NCBI GenBank assembly: GCA_963777095.1
Contig: CAVZOY010000006.1
Span: 1,178,001 to 1,242,000, forward strand
Reading direction: 5' to 3'
DNA: 64,000 bases
From: CAVZOY01 sp963777095
GTDB taxonomy: Bacteria; Actinomycetota; Actinomycetes; Mycobacteriales; Geodermatophilaceae
In this document: in pieces, positions 47,284 to 56,798 of the stretch
How the letters are laid out: the number at the start of each line of letters is the position of its first letter
How positions within the stretch are numbered: the stretch's first letter is position 1
Program-made: the position numbers and the translations under genes
The notes under the pieces: model-generated
What the model saw: the letters and a program-made list of their open reading frames with translations, nothing else
The model's database searches: none
Told to the model about the DNA's origin: nothing

Positions 47284-49131
47284 TCAGAACGCGGCTTCGT
47301 CGACCTCCATGAGCGCGTTGTCGGTGTTCTCGACGATGAGCCGCTCCGACGTCAGCCGCGGCAGCACCTGCGCACAGAAGAAGCGGGTGGCCGCGAGCTT
47401 GCCCTCGTAGAAGAGCCGGTCCTTGTCGTCGTCGACGGGCCCGGCCAGTGCGGCCAGGGCGACCTCCGACTGCCGGACCAGCAGCCAGCCGGTGATCAGG
47501 TCGCCGGCGGCCAGCAGCAGGCGGCTGGTGTTCTGACCGACCTTGTAGAGCGCGGTCATGTCCTGCTGCGCCTCGCCGAGGTGGCCGAACATCGTCGCGA
47601 GCATGCCCTGGACGTCGGAGAGCGCCCCGGCGAGCAGGGCCCGCTCCTCCTTGAGCCGGCCGTTGCCGGCCTCCGTGTCGATCGTCGCCTGGATCTGCGA
47701 GGCCAGCCAGGTCAGCGCGACCCCGCCGTCCTTCACGATCTTGCGGAAGAAGAAGTCCTGCCCCTGGATCGCCGTGGTGCCCTCGTAGAGGGTGTCGATC
47801 TTGGAGTCCCGGATGTACTGCTCGATCGGGTAGTCCTGCAGGTAGCCCGAGCCGCCCAGCGTCTGCAGCGACTCGGCGGTGAGCAGCTGGGTGGCCCGCT
47901 CGGAGCCGAAGCCCTTCACGATCGGCAGCAGCAGGTCGTTGACCTTCGCCGCCAGGCGGGCCTCCTCGCCCTCGGCCTCGCCGGCCGCCTCCGCCGCGGT
48001 CACCTTGTCGCGGAACGTGGCCGCGTAGAGGTAGAGGGCGCGCATGCCCTCGGCGTAGGCCTTCTGGATCATCAGCGAGCGACGCACGTCGGGGTGGTGG
48101 GTGATGGTCACCCGCGGGGCGTCCTTGGACGTCGCGGTCAGGTCGGCGCCCTGCACACGGCTCTTGGCGTAGTCGAGGGCCACCTGGTAGCCGGCCGACA
48201 GCGTCGCGATCGCCTTGGCGCCGACGAACATCCGCGCGTGCTCGATCACCTTGAACATCTGCGCGATGCCGTCGTGGACGTCGCCGACCAGCCAGCCCTT
48301 CGCCGGCACCGGTCCGTCGCCGAAGGTGAGCTCGCAGGTCGTGGAGACCTTCAGGCCCATCTTCTTCTCGACGTTGGTGACGTACACGCCGTTGCGCTCG
48401 CCCAGCGCGCCGGTGGCGAGGTCGACGTGGAACTTGGGGACGACGAACAGCGAGAGCCCCTTGGTGCCGGACTTCGCGCCCTCGGGGCGGGCCAGCACCA
48501 GGTGGATGATGTTGTCGCTCAGGTCGTGCTCGGCCGAGGTGATGAACCGCTTGACGCCGGTGATGTGCCAGGAACCGTCGTCCTGCTGCACGGCCCTGGT
48601 GCGGCCGGCGCCGACGTCGGAACCCGCGTCGGGCTCGGTGAGCACCATCGTGGCGCCCCACTTGTGCTCGAGCATCAGCTCGGCCAGCCGCTTCTGGTCG
48701 GCGGTGCCCACCTCGTCGAGGATCGCGGCGAAGGCGGCCCAGGAGCCGTACATGAAGACGGCCGGGTTGGCGCCCAGCACCATCTCGAAGGCGCCCCAGG
48801 TGAGCGCGTGGGGTGCTCCGAAGCCGCCCAGGTGCTCGGGCAGGTCGAGGCGGTGCCACTCGCCGTCCTCGATCGCCTTGACCGACTTCTTGAACGACTC
48901 GGGGAGCGTCACCGAGTGCGTGGCGGGATCGAAGACCGGCGGGTTGCGGTCGGAGTCGGTGAACGACGCGGCCAGCGGGCCCTCCGCGAGGCGCCGCACC
49001 TCGGCCAGGACGCCGCGCGCCGTCTCGGCGTCCATCTGCTCGAACGGTCCGCTGCCGAACAGGTCCTTGGTGTCGAGGAACTCGAACAGGTTGAACTCGA
49101 GGTCCCGCAGGTTGGCGGTGTAGTGGCTCAT
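47284..49131 (-). CDS. Acyl-CoA dehydrogenase, long (AidB/FadE-like) form
   Basis: 615 residues from the ATG at 49131. It oxidises acyl-CoA to enoyl-CoA using FAD. The domains are N-terminal helical (residues 1-130), middle beta (MVLTEPDAGSDVGAGRTRAV, WHITGVKRFITSAEHDLSDN), C-terminal helical (YAEGMRALYLYAATFRDK, GSGYLQDYPIEQYIRDSKID with TLYEGTTAIQGQDF) and an extra C-terminal domain. The base is the Glu of LYEGTT. This roughly 600-residue form with a C-terminal extension is common in actinobacterial fatty-acid oxidation. The promoter carries two GTTAC-N6-GTAAC-like palindromes. Confidence 0.92.
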   Translation of the reverse strand: MSHYTANLRDLEFNLFEFLDTKDLFGSGPFEQMDAETARGVLAEVRRLAEGPLAASFTDSDRNPPVFDPATHSVTLPESFKKSVKAIEDGEWHRLDLPEHLGGFGAPHALTWGAFEMVLGANPAVFMYGSWAAFAAILDEVGTADQKRLAELMLEHKWGATMVLTEPDAGSDVGAGRTRAVQQDDGSWHITGVKRFITSAEHDLSDNIIHLVLARPEGAKSGTKGLSLFVVPKFHVDLATGALGERNGVYVTNVEKKMGLKVSTTCELTFGDGPVPAKGWLVGDVHDGIAQMFKVIEHARMFVGAKAIATLSAGYQVALDYAKSRVQGADLTATSKDAPRVTITHHPDVRRSLMIQKAYAEGMRALYLYAATFRDKVTAAEAAGEAEGEEARLAAKVNDLLLPIVKGFGSERATQLLTAESLQTLGGSGYLQDYPIEQYIRDSKIDTLYEGTTAIQGQDFFFRKIVKDGGVALTWLASQIQATIDTEAGNGRLKEERALLAGALSDVQGMLATMFGHLGEAQQDMTALYKVGQNTSRLLLAAGDLITGWLLVRQSEVALAALAGPVDDDKDRLFYEGKLAATRFFCAQVLPRLTSERLIVENTDNALMEVDEAAF

Positions 49132-49156
49132 CGCGGTGAGTGCTCCTGCCGCCGTC

Positions 49157-49195
49157 GTTACTGGTCGGTAACAAACGATATTACCCGCTGGTAAC
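49157..49195. promoter_or_regulatory. Tandem operators GTTAC-N6-GTAAC and ATTAC-N6-GTAAC before the acyl-CoA dehydrogenase
   Basis: Sites 49157-49172 and 49180-49195, centres 23 bases apart, lie 26-65 bases upstream of the start. Spacing near two helical turns suits cooperative dimer binding by a TetR-type fatty-acid regulator; one TetR gene lies at 50216. Which protein binds is inference. Confidence 0.6.
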
Positions 49196-49240
49196 GAGGG
49201 CAAGCAGGCACTCCGCGGTACGCCTCCGTCGGGAGGAGCC

Positions 49241-49630
49241 TCAGCCCTTGCGGCGGGCGCGCAGCGCGAGCCCGGCCATGGCCACGACGAGCCCGCCGAG
49301 CACGGCGGCGATGACCAGGGCGAGGACCAGCGGCGCCTGGACGTCACCGAACACGAGGCTGATCTCGACGGTCTGGGTGTTGAAGATGACGAACAGCACC
49401 AGCACGACGGTGACGAAGATCAGCAGCGCGGCGGCGAGCCCGAGCCCGATGCCCCTGCCCCGCCGGTGGCTGCGGCTCTGTCGCGCGGCGGCCGCCGCGG
49501 GCGGGGACACGACCGGCGGGGACGACGGCGTCGCCGGGCCGGAAGGAGAGCTGCCGGTGGGAGTGCTGCTGGCGGAGGTCGTCGGCGCCGTCCCGGGCGT
49601 CGTCGTCCGCTGGGGGTCGGGAGTGGTCAC
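49241..49630 (-). CDS. LapA/DUF1049-domain membrane protein
   Basis: About 129 residues from a GTG at 49630 (VTTPDPQRTTTPGTAPTTSA); the frame is open further upstream. A disordered Ser/Thr/Pro tail of about 50 residues leads to two helices (LGLAAALLIFVTVVLVLFVIF, LVLALVIAAVLGGLVVAMAGLAL) around NTQTVEISLVFGDV, the LapA signature. The family resembles LPS-assembly-associated LapA, but the role in Gram-positives is unknown. Confidence 0.82.
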   Translation of the reverse strand: MTTPDPQRTTTPGTAPTTSASSTPTGSSPSGPATPSSPPVVSPPAAAAARQSRSHRRGRGIGLGLAAALLIFVTVVLVLFVIFNTQTVEISLVFGDVQAPLVLALVIAAVLGGLVVAMAGLALRARRKG

Positions 49631-49741
49631 CCGCCGAGTCTGCTGCGTCCGCGCGCCCGGGGCGAGCGGCGCGGCGCGCATCGTGATGAGGCTGAGAGGA
49701 CGGCCGTCCGGCGGAGCGGATGCGGGCCCTTGCGCCGCCGG

Positions 49742-50168
49742 TCAGCCGGAGAGGGAGGGTCCCGCCTCGTGCCGTGGATGCCCATCGGTGCGCTCGCGCT
49801 GCTTCATGCGGGCCTCGTAGACGTGCCGGTCGCCGTCGGCGAGCTCCGTCCGCGCCCGCTCGTCGAAGCCGCGGAAGACGCCCCAGTAGTTGTCGTCGAA
49901 GTCCTCGACGATCTGGAAGGTCCAGCGGTCGGCGATGACGTTGCGTCCGACGAGGTCCCGGTCGAGATCCTCGGCCAGCTCGGTGTGCCCGGCCTCGCGG
50001 AACAGCGCCACGGCGTCCTGGAGCTGCAGGTCGGCCTTGCCGGTGTGCTGGTGGAACGCGTACAGCTGGCCGCGCGCCTGGTCGAGGGTCTCCAGGGCCT
50101 CGGAGAGCTTGCCCAGGCGCTTCCACGGTCGTGTCGTCGAGGTCCGGGCGGCTGCGGTCGCTGGTCAC
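49742..50168 (-). CDS. Hypothetical protein, frameshifted
   Basis: About 141 residues after removing an extra G near 50127. It starts with a GTG at 50168 (TSDRSRPDLDDTT), continues as WKRLGKLSEALETLDQARGQ and ends EARMKQRERTDGHPRHE. The second half (RDLVGRNVIADRWTFQIVED, then YWGVFRGFDERARTELADG) is well-ordered and looks conserved. No named domain. It is between tetR and lapA. Confidence 0.6.
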
Positions 50169-50215
50169 CGCCCCATCCTGCGGTGGGTCGTCCGGCCCTG
50201 CAGCCGGACCGGGCG

Positions 50216-50842
50216 TCAGCGGTCGCCGAGGGCGACGTCGATCAGCCGCTCGGCCAGCCTGCGGCCGTGCGCGGCCGGCCCGTCGGGGCCGAGCAGTCCG
50301 CCGGAGAGGTACATGCCGTCGACGATCAGGTGGATCTGGGCGGCCAGGTCCTCGCCGCGGCCGGGCACCACCTGCTCCGCGAGCCGCTCGAGGCGGCCGT
50401 AGAGCTCGAACTTGTAGTCGGCGGCGGCGCTGCGCGCGGGGTGCTGCGGGTCGTCGTACTCGCTGCTGACGTTGTTGAACGGGCAGCCGCGGAAGCCGGT
50501 GCGCGTCACGTCGCGCTCCACGGCGTCGACGACGGACAGCAGCGCTGCCCGCGGGTCACCGTCCAGGCGCATCAGCTCCGCGTCGATGAACGCGAGCAGC
50601 GTGGCGGCCTTGCGCGCGAGGTAGGCGCCGACCAGGTCGTCCTTGCTCTTGAAGAGCCGGTAGACCGTCATCTTGCCCAGGCCGGTCTCGCGGACCAGCT
50701 CGTCCATGCCGACGCTGCGCGAGCTGCGTCCGGAGAACAGACGCTCGGCCGTGTCGAGCACGATCGCCTGACGTTCCGCCCGGCTCCGACGCACGGGCAG
50801 CGAGATGTCGTCAGCGGTCATCAGGGACGGGGCGGCAGTCAC
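50216..50842 (-). CDS. TetR/AcrR-family regulator
   Basis: 208 residues. N-terminal helix-turn-helix: RSRAERQAIVLDTAERLFSG, MDELVRETGLGKMTVYRLFKSKDDLVGAYLARKAA. The C-terminal ligand domain has GCPFNNVSSEYDDPQHPARS and QIHLIVDGMYLSGGLLGPDG, of the TetR_C_11-like type. It may act on the GTTAC-N6-GTAAC sites ahead of the acyl-CoA dehydrogenase. A 7-base inverted repeat GTGCCGC/GCGGCAC at 50853-50886 lies just upstream and could allow self-control. Confidence 0.88.
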   Translation of the reverse strand: MTAAPSLMTADDISLPVRRSRAERQAIVLDTAERLFSGRSSRSVGMDELVRETGLGKMTVYRLFKSKDDLVGAYLARKAATLLAFIDAELMRLDGDPRAALLSVVDAVERDVTRTGFRGCPFNNVSSEYDDPQHPARSAAADYKFELYGRLERLAEQVVPGRGEDLAAQIHLIVDGMYLSGGLLGPDGPAAHGRRLAERLIDVALGDR

Positions 50843-51275
50843 GGCAGCGATGGTGCCGCAGGGCGTGACGGAGCGGTTCGCGGCACGCCGGGCGTGGTTG
50901 CTCTGGGTGATGAGGGGCGCCCGTGCCGAGCGGTGCGACGGGGATCGGCGGTGCGGTTGTGGCGACGGAGAGTGATCTGGAGCCGTCGCAGGGCGCGGCG
51001 GCCCGCAGGCCGCCGCGCGGCGTGCTCAGGCCCGGCGCACCCGGCGGGGGTTCGCCAGCGTGCGGGTGGCCGAGCACGGTGCCGGCCGCCTCGCGGGTCT
51101 CACCCGAGGTCGTGGTGGAGGGCTCTTCGGCTACCCGGGGCTCGTGCTGCATGTCGTCCATGACGTCCAGGATGACCCCCCGGAGACCTGCGGAAACAGC
51201 CCCGAACCGGTGCGGTCCTGAGAGATCGATCACCGCCCGCCGGTTCCCGTGGCGGAGCTCACCCCGCCACGGCCG
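50843..51275. other. Region without a confident gene
   Basis: 433 bases between tetR and a small acidic gene. A minus-strand frame (start near 51161, MDDMQHEPRVAEEPSTTTSG) might encode a small protein, but its second half turns into Arg/Pro/His-rich sequence typical of a shadow frame, and it runs into tetR. Apart from the GTGCCGC repeat near tetR I see no convincing feature. Confidence 0.4.
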
Positions 51276-51423
51276 TCAGCCCGGGCTGTCCCCGCTCTCG
51301 CCGGCGTCCTCGCCCTCGGCCGGCTGCTCGGGGTGCGGTGTGCGACCGCTGCCGCCGCCCTCGCCGGCGTCCTCGCCCTCGGCGGGCTGCTCGGGGTGCG
51401 GCGTGCGCTGCGGGTTCGCTCAT
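51276..51423 (-). CDS. Small acidic repeat protein (about 48 aa), frameshifted
   Basis: Read from the ATG at 51423 (MSEP) with one extra base near 51410 removed, the frame gives RTPHPEQPAEGEDAGEGGG and then a second RTPHPEQPAEGEDAGESG before the stop at 51276. The repeat is 21 residues, and the DNA repeat (51298-51344 and 51361-51407) differs at only two positions, pointing to recent duplication. Length divided by three works exactly after one base is removed. Function unknown. Confidence 0.55.
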
Positions 51424-51491
51424 GGCTGCAGCCTCCTCGGGAGTCGGTTCCGGCGCACCTGTGCCCGATCGCCGGGCCGCCGAACCCCGGG

Positions 51492-52451
51492 TCACCCGAC
51501 GGCCACGGCCTCCGGCGTCCCCGGCAGCGCCGCGTCCACGGCATCGGCGTCCGGCAGGGCTCCGCGCGCACCCGATCCCGTCGTGGACAGCGCGGCGGCG
51601 GTGACCGCCCACCGCACGGCCTCGGGCAGCGGCCGTCCGGCTGCGAGCGCCTGACCGAGCGCGCCGCTGAAGCAGTCGCCGGCTCCGGTGGTGTCGACGG
51701 GTGCGACCGGGGGCGGCGCCTGGAGCAGGGCGGGGAAGCCGTCGTCCGGCACCAGCAGCGCGCCGCGCGCCCCGAGGGTGACCACCACCGTGCGCCGTCC
51801 CACCCGGCGGGCGAGAGCGGCGAGCTCCGCGGCGTCGCGCTCGCGCGCCGGCTCGCCGGCGAGCTGGGTCAGCTCGTGCTCGTTCGGGACGAGCACGTCG
51901 ACGCGCTCGAGCAGGTCGGGCGGCAGGGTGCGGGGCGGCGCGGGGGTCAGGACGACCGTTCCGCCGGCGACGGCGGCGGCCGCGCGCACGGCCTCCAGCG
52001 GGATCTCCAGCTGCAGCAGGACGACGTCCGCGGTCCGGACCGCGGGCACCTCGACGTCGGCAGCCGACACGCGGCCGTTCGCGCCGGGGACGACGACGAT
52101 CAGGTTCTCGCCCGAGCCCTCCTCGACGGGGATCGTCGCGGTGCCGGTGGGCGCGTCGGGCGTCGTCCGCACCGCCGAGACGTCGACGCCGGCGTCCTCG
52201 AGCGCGCGCCGCTGCCGGTCGCCGGCACCGTCGTCGCCCACCCGGCCCACCATGGCGACCCCCGGGCCGAGCCGCGCCGCCGCGGCCGCCTGGTTGGCAC
52301 CCTTGCCGCCCGGCGCGAGCACGACATCGCCGCCGACGACCGTCTCGCCGCGCCCGGGCAGCCGATCGACTCGGACGAGGACGTCCTCGTTGAGGCTGCC
52401 GACGACGGTGACGGGCACGCGGACCTCCGGGCGGACGGGGGGCGACAGCAT
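51492..52451 (-). CDS. rbsK: Ribokinase
   Basis: About 319 residues in the full frame; a GTG at RVPVTVVGSLNEDV is a plausible later start. PfkB-family kinase phosphorylating ribose at C5. Motifs are VVGSLNEDVLVRVDRLPGRGET, LAPGGKGANQAAAAARLG, VLVPNEHELTQLAGE and the catalytic DTTGAGDCFSGALGQAL. No rbs transporter genes adjoin it, so it may act in nucleoside or ribose salvage. Confidence 0.9.
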   Translation of the reverse strand: MLSPPVRPEVRVPVTVVGSLNEDVLVRVDRLPGRGETVVGGDVVLAPGGKGANQAAAAARLGPGVAMVGRVGDDGAGDRQRRALEDAGVDVSAVRTTPDAPTGTATIPVEEGSGENLIVVVPGANGRVSAADVEVPAVRTADVVLLQLEIPLEAVRAAAAVAGGTVVLTPAPPRTLPPDLLERVDVLVPNEHELTQLAGEPARERDAAELAALARRVGRRTVVVTLGARGALLVPDDGFPALLQAPPPVAPVDTTGAGDCFSGALGQALAAGRPLPEAVRWAVTAAALSTTGSGARGALPDADAVDAALPGTPEAVAVG

Positions 52452-52529
52452 CGCAGGCGCAGGATGCCGCGCCGTCGGCGATCATGGCCGGGTGACCTCC
52501 GGCGGACCCCGCGACCCCGTCGCCGTGCG

Positions 52530-53277
52530 ATGACCCGCGGCAGGCGCGTCCGCAACGACCCCGCCCAGTACGACGAGCTCTCGGCGAGTGGTGGGAACCG
52601 CACGGCGAGTTCGCCGCCCTGCACTGGTTCGCCGCCTCGCGCGCCGAGCACATTCCGCCCGCCTCCGGACCCGACGCGCTGCTCGTCGACCTGGCCTGCG
52701 GCGGAGGCCTCATGGCGCCGTACGCAGCGAAGCTGGGGTACCGGCACGTCGGAGTGGATCTCAACGCGCGCGCCGTGGAGCTCGCCCGTCGGCACGGCGT
52801 GCTGTCGGTGCGCGGCTCCGTGCTGCGAGGTGCCGCTCGTGGACGGCTGCGCGGACGTCGTCCTGGCCTGCGAGATCCTCGAGCACGTCGAGGACGACGT
52901 CGCCGTGCTCGCCGAGGCTGCCCGGCTGCTGCGCCCCGGCGGCACCCTGGTGATCGACGCCCTGGCCGCCACCCGCCTCTCCGTGCTGATCAACGTCGCA
53001 CCTGCTGGAGCGGCTGCCCGGTGGGCCACCGCGAGGACTGCACGACCCTCGCCTGTTCGTGGATCGCCGACGGTTGCTCGAGGCGGCCGAGCGGCTCGGC
53101 CTGGACCTGCGCCTGGTGGGTCTGCGCCCGTCCATGCGCCAGGCGATCCCCTGGGTGCTGGGCCGTCGGGACATGGTCAGGATGAAGCCGGTGCGCTGGA
53201 CCGGCAGCGTCTTCGCCGCGTACGGCGTCAAGCGACCGCGCATCCTCGTCGGCCCGCACGTACCGTCGGAGCCGTGA
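52530..53277 (+). CDS. Class I SAM-dependent methyltransferase (UbiG-like), three frameshifts
   Basis: About 248 residues once one missing base (near 52585) and two extra bases (near 52826 and 53003) are corrected. The pieces join as MTRGRRVRNDPAQYDELSGE, WWEPHGEFAALHWFAASRAE, motif I LLVDLACGGGLMAPYAAKLG, CEVPLVDGCADVVLACEILE, RLLRPGGTLVIDALAATRLS and a C-terminal RLGLDLRLVGLRPSMRQ. The WWxxxGxFxxLHxxxxxR region matches 3-demethylubiquinone-type O-methyltransferases. It lies 31 bases before a type III PKS and probably methylates its product. Confidence 0.85.
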
Positions 53278-53308
53278 TGCCGACCCTCCCCGCGGCGGAG
53301 CCCCGCAG

Positions 53309-54337
53309 GTGAGCGCCCCGGTGCTGACCGGCGCCGGCTCGGCCTGGCCCGCCACGATCGAGCAGGACGCCGTCTGGGACGGCTTCTTCGCCCGGCACTA
53401 CGAGGGCGTGCGCGCCGCCCGCCGCATCTTCGCGGGCGCCGGCGTGCGCCGCAGGCACGCGGTCGCCAACCCTCTCGACGAGGACATCAGCGGCTGGGGG
53501 ACCGGCGCGCGGATGGCGCGCTTCATCGAGGAGGCCTTGCCGCTGGGCAAGCAGGCGGTGGCCGGAGCGCTGGACGCCGCCGGTCTCGCGCCGGGCGAGG
53601 TGGGGCTGTTCGCCGTCGTCACCTGCACCGGCTACGCGACGCCGGGCCTCGACATCCGGCTGGCCGCCGACCTGGGCATGCCGCCGGGGCTGCAGCGCCT
53701 GCTCGTGGGGCACATGGGGTGCTACGCCGCGCTGCCCGGCCTGGCTGCCGTGAGCGACTTCGTCGCCGCGCGTTCCCGCCCGGCCGTCCTGCTCTGCTGC
53801 GAGCTGACCAGCCTGCACGTGCAGCCCGCCCAGGCCGACCTCGACCAGGTCGTGTCGCACGCGCTGTTCTCGGACGCCGCCGCCGCGGTCGTCGTCGAAC
53901 CCGGCGCGCGGCGCGGCTCCCGCATCGCCGGCACGGTCGCCCGCACCGACGCGTCGACCGCCGACCACATGACCTGGGACGTCACCGACCTCGGCTTCCG
54001 CATGGGCCTCTCGCCGCGGGTTCCCGACGTCCTCTCCCGCCACGTCGGCGACGTCGTCGACGAGTTGCTCGCCGGTGCGGGCCTGCGCATCGAGGACGTC
54101 GCCGGCTGGGCGGTCCACCCCGGCGGGCCCCGCATCCTGGACGTCGTCCGGGACGAGCTGGGTCTCGGGGAGGAGTGCATGGCGGCGTCCCGTCGCGTGC
54201 TCGCCGAGCACGGCAACTGCTCCTCGGCCACCGTGCTGCTCGTCCTGGAGGAGCTCGGCGACGTCGACGGCCCGGTGGTGGCGATGGCGTTCGGCCCCGG
54301 TCTCACGCTCTACGCCACGCTGCTCCTGCCTGCCTGA
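53309..54337 (+). CDS. Type III polyketide synthase
   Basis: 342 residues from GTG 53309. The chalcone/stilbene-synthase catalytic triad is intact: Cys138 in LVGHMGCYAALPGL, His270 in WAVHPGGPRIL and Asn303 in EHGNCSSATV. The C-terminal MAFGPGLTLYATLL is the usual GFGPG loop variant. It condenses malonyl-CoA units onto an acyl-CoA starter to give resorcinols, pyrones or naphthols. With the upstream methyltransferase it forms a minimal two-gene pathway; the starter is not predictable here, though branched acyl-CoA from the bkd genes is possible (speculative). Confidence 0.93.
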   Translation: MSAPVLTGAGSAWPATIEQDAVWDGFFARHYEGVRAARRIFAGAGVRRRHAVANPLDEDISGWGTGARMARFIEEALPLGKQAVAGALDAAGLAPGEVGLFAVVTCTGYATPGLDIRLAADLGMPPGLQRLLVGHMGCYAALPGLAAVSDFVAARSRPAVLLCCELTSLHVQPAQADLDQVVSHALFSDAAAAVVVEPGARRGSRIAGTVARTDASTADHMTWDVTDLGFRMGLSPRVPDVLSRHVGDVVDELLAGAGLRIEDVAGWAVHPGGPRILDVVRDELGLGEECMAASRRVLAEHGNCSSATVLLVLEELGDVDGPVVAMAFGPGLTLYATLLLPA

Positions 54338-54396
54338 GTTCCCAGACTGCACCGTTCCGGAGTGACGCGGCCTACCAGGGCCCCTACCCTGCGCTC

Positions 54397-55044
54397 GTGG
54401 AGGCCGAGCCCCCGTCCGTGCGCGTGTTCCTCGTCGACGACCACGAGGTCGTGCGCCGGGGCGTGTCGGAGGTGCTCGAGGAGGACCCGGGCATCACCGT
54501 GGCCGGGGAGGCCGGCTCGGTCGCCGAGGCGCTGGCCCGCGTGCCCGCCGTCCGTCCGGACGTCGTGCTGGTCGACATGCGCCTGCCGGACGGCGACGGC
54601 GTCGAGCTCTGCCGGCAGTTGCGCGCGCGGCTGCCGGGCTGCCGGACCTTGGTGCTCACCAGCTTCGCCGACGAGGAGGCCCAGGCCGCCGCGATCCGCG
54701 CCGGTGCGGGGGGCTATCTGCTCAAGCAGGTGCGGGGCCCGGCGCTGGTCGCGGCCGTGCGGACCGTGGCGGCCGGCGGCTCGCTCTTCGAGGACCTGGG
54801 CCAGAGCCCGCGGTCGCGCCGGGCCGAGCCGGAGCTCGACGGACGCCTCGGGACGCTGACCGACCAGGAGCGGACCGTGCTCGCCCTCATCGGCGAGGGC
54901 CTGACCAACCGCCAGATCGGCGCCCGCATGGGCCTGGCCGAGAAGACGGTGAAGAACTACACCAGCCACCTGCTGGCCAAGCTCGGCTTCGAGCGGCGTA
55001 CCCAGGCGGCCATCCTCGCCACCCGGCTGCGCGACCGCCCTTAG
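54397..55044 (+). CDS. NarL/DevR-family response regulator
   Basis: 215 residues from GTG 54397. Receiver domain with VRVFLVDDHEVVRRGVSEVL, phospho-Asp in VVLVDMRLPDGDG and the Lys of YLLKQVRG. The LuxR-type helix-turn-helix is LTDQERTVLALIGEGLTNRQ, AEKTVKNYTSHLLAKLGFERRTQ. The receiver and the EKTVKNYTSHLLAKLG helix are close to mycobacterial DevR/DosR. It converges on a DevS-like kinase 11 bases away, so the two are probably partners. Confidence 0.9.
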   Translation: MEAEPPSVRVFLVDDHEVVRRGVSEVLEEDPGITVAGEAGSVAEALARVPAVRPDVVLVDMRLPDGDGVELCRQLRARLPGCRTLVLTSFADEEAQAAAIRAGAGGYLLKQVRGPALVAAVRTVAAGGSLFEDLGQSPRSRRAEPELDGRLGTLTDQERTVLALIGEGLTNRQIGARMGLAEKTVKNYTSHLLAKLGFERRTQAAILATRLRDRP

Positions 55045-55055
55045 CGCCGGAAGGG

Positions 55056-56727
55056 TCAGCGCTGCTCGGGCCAGGGCACCAACCAGCGGACCTCCGTGCC
55101 GGCGGGGCCGCCGGTCGCGGTGAGCCGCCCGCCCCGGCGCTCGGCCCGGTCGGCCAGGTTGGCCAGCCCGCTGCGCACGGTGGCCGGCGGGCAGTCCGAC
55201 GCCGTCGTCGGCGACGATGACCCGGACCTTGTTGCCGGCGCTCACCGTGACCGTCACCCGCCGGGCGCCGGCGTGCCGGACGACGTTGGTCACCAGCTCC
55301 CGGACGACGGCCAGCAGGTCGGGAACCAGCTCGCGCGGGATCTCGTCGACGCCGCCGCGGAGCCGTACGTCCCGGAGCAGCGCCGTGCCCTCGGTGGCCT
55401 GACGGACGACGTCGGAGATCCGGCTGCGCACGCTGGTGACCGGCGCGTCCTCCTCCTGGTGCAGCTCGAAGATCGCCGCGCGGATCTCGGCCATGGTGTT
55501 GTCGAGCTCGTCGACGTCCCGGGCCAACTGGGCCGCCTCGGTGGGACGCTCGGCCTGCAGCGCGCGGCTGACCCGGTCGAGCGACAGCGCCGTGGCGAAG
55601 ATCCGTTGGACGACGTGGTCGTGCAGGTCGCGGGCGATCCGGTCCCGGTCGCTCTGTCGTTGCAGCCGGAGCTCCCGCTGCTGGCTGTGCGCGAGCTCCA
55701 GGGCGATCGAGGCCTGGGCGGCGAAGCCGGAGAGCAGCTCGAGGTCCTCGGGCGTGAACGGCTCGCGCCCGGTGCGGCGGAGCACGGCCAGCAGACTGGC
55801 GCGGGGCGGGCTGCCCAGTGGGACGAGCAGCGTCGGCCCGAAACCGCGGGTGAGCTCGATCGACACCGCGTCGAGCCGGCCGTGCACCGGCATGGTGCTG
55901 ATGTTCTCGATCAGCCGCGGGGCGCCGGCCCGGTGCGCGGCGCCCACGTGCGTGCCTTCGAGCGGCACCCGCACGCCCTCGACGTCGTCCGCACCACCGC
56001 CGACCGCGGAGACGATGGTCAGCGTGGCGTCGTCGTCGACGCTGGGGGAGAGCACCCCGGCCATGTCGGCGTCGGTGAGGCAGCTGACGAGGGTCGAGAT
56101 CGAGCGCAGCACCTCGTCGGGGTCGGCGCCAGACAGCAGCGCGGTCGCCAGCTGGGTGGTCGCCGCGCCCCAGCGCTGGCCGGAAGCCGCCTTCTGCGCC
56201 AGGCGGGCGTTCTCGATCGCCAGGCCCGCCACCGCGGCCAGCGCCTCGGCGACCTCGACGTCGGCGGGGGAGAACCGCCCGCCGCCGCGCTTCTCGGTGA
56301 GATACAGGTTGCCGAAGACGGCGTCGCGCACCCGGACCGGGACCCCGAGGAAGGAGCGCATCGGCGGGTGGCCGGGCGGAAAGCCGCTGGACGCCGGATG
56401 GCTGCCGATGTCGTCGATCCGCAGGGGGATGGGCTGCTCGACCAGCAGGCCGAGGATGCCGCGGCCGGTCGGCGCCGTCCCGATCCGCTCATGGTCGTCG
56501 TCGTCCATCCCGACGATGACGAAGCGGTCCAGCTGCGCGCCGTCGGGCCGCAGCACGCCCATCGCACCGTAGCGGGCCCCGACGTGGTCGACGGCCGCCT
56601 GCACGATGTCGCGCAGGGTGGACTCCAGCTGACTGCCGGACGCGGCAGCCAGCACCGCAGCCGCGAGCACGGGGGCGGCGGCCGGGGTCTCGGCGTGCAA
56701 CGCCGGCCCGAGGTCGGGCGGGGACAC
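55056..56727 (-). CDS. DevS/DosS-like GAF-GAF histidine kinase, one frameshift
   Basis: About 556 residues from GTG at 56727, after removing an extra C near 55190. First GAF about 30-180 with TAPTGRGILGLLVEQPIPLRI, GFPPGHPPMRSFLGVPVRVR and FGNLYLTEKRGGG, strikingly like M. tuberculosis DosS; the His in GHPPM is where the DosS heme ligand region lies. A second GAF follows, then HisKA_3 with RDRIARDLHDHVVQRIFATA and the ATPase domain (VRELVTNVVRHAGA, VADDGVGL). It may sense redox or gas signals, but heme binding cannot be asserted from sequence. Confidence 0.88.
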
Positions 56728-56798
56728 GGCCCGACGGTAGGGGTCCGGACGACGGTCGGGAAGCGATCCGGCCGCGATGAGGTCCCGGACGGGTCGGG

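Noticed and set aside
50811..51233. Minus-strand frame upstream of tetR as a gene
   Set aside because: Only its first part looks protein-like; it runs into tetR and its second half has shadow-frame composition. Listed only as an uncertain region.
53277..53312. 11-codon frame just before the type III PKS (MPTLPAAEPRR) as a leader peptide
   Set aside because: Overlaps the methyltransferase stop and PKS start, but there is no attenuator structure or regulatory codon run; likely chance.
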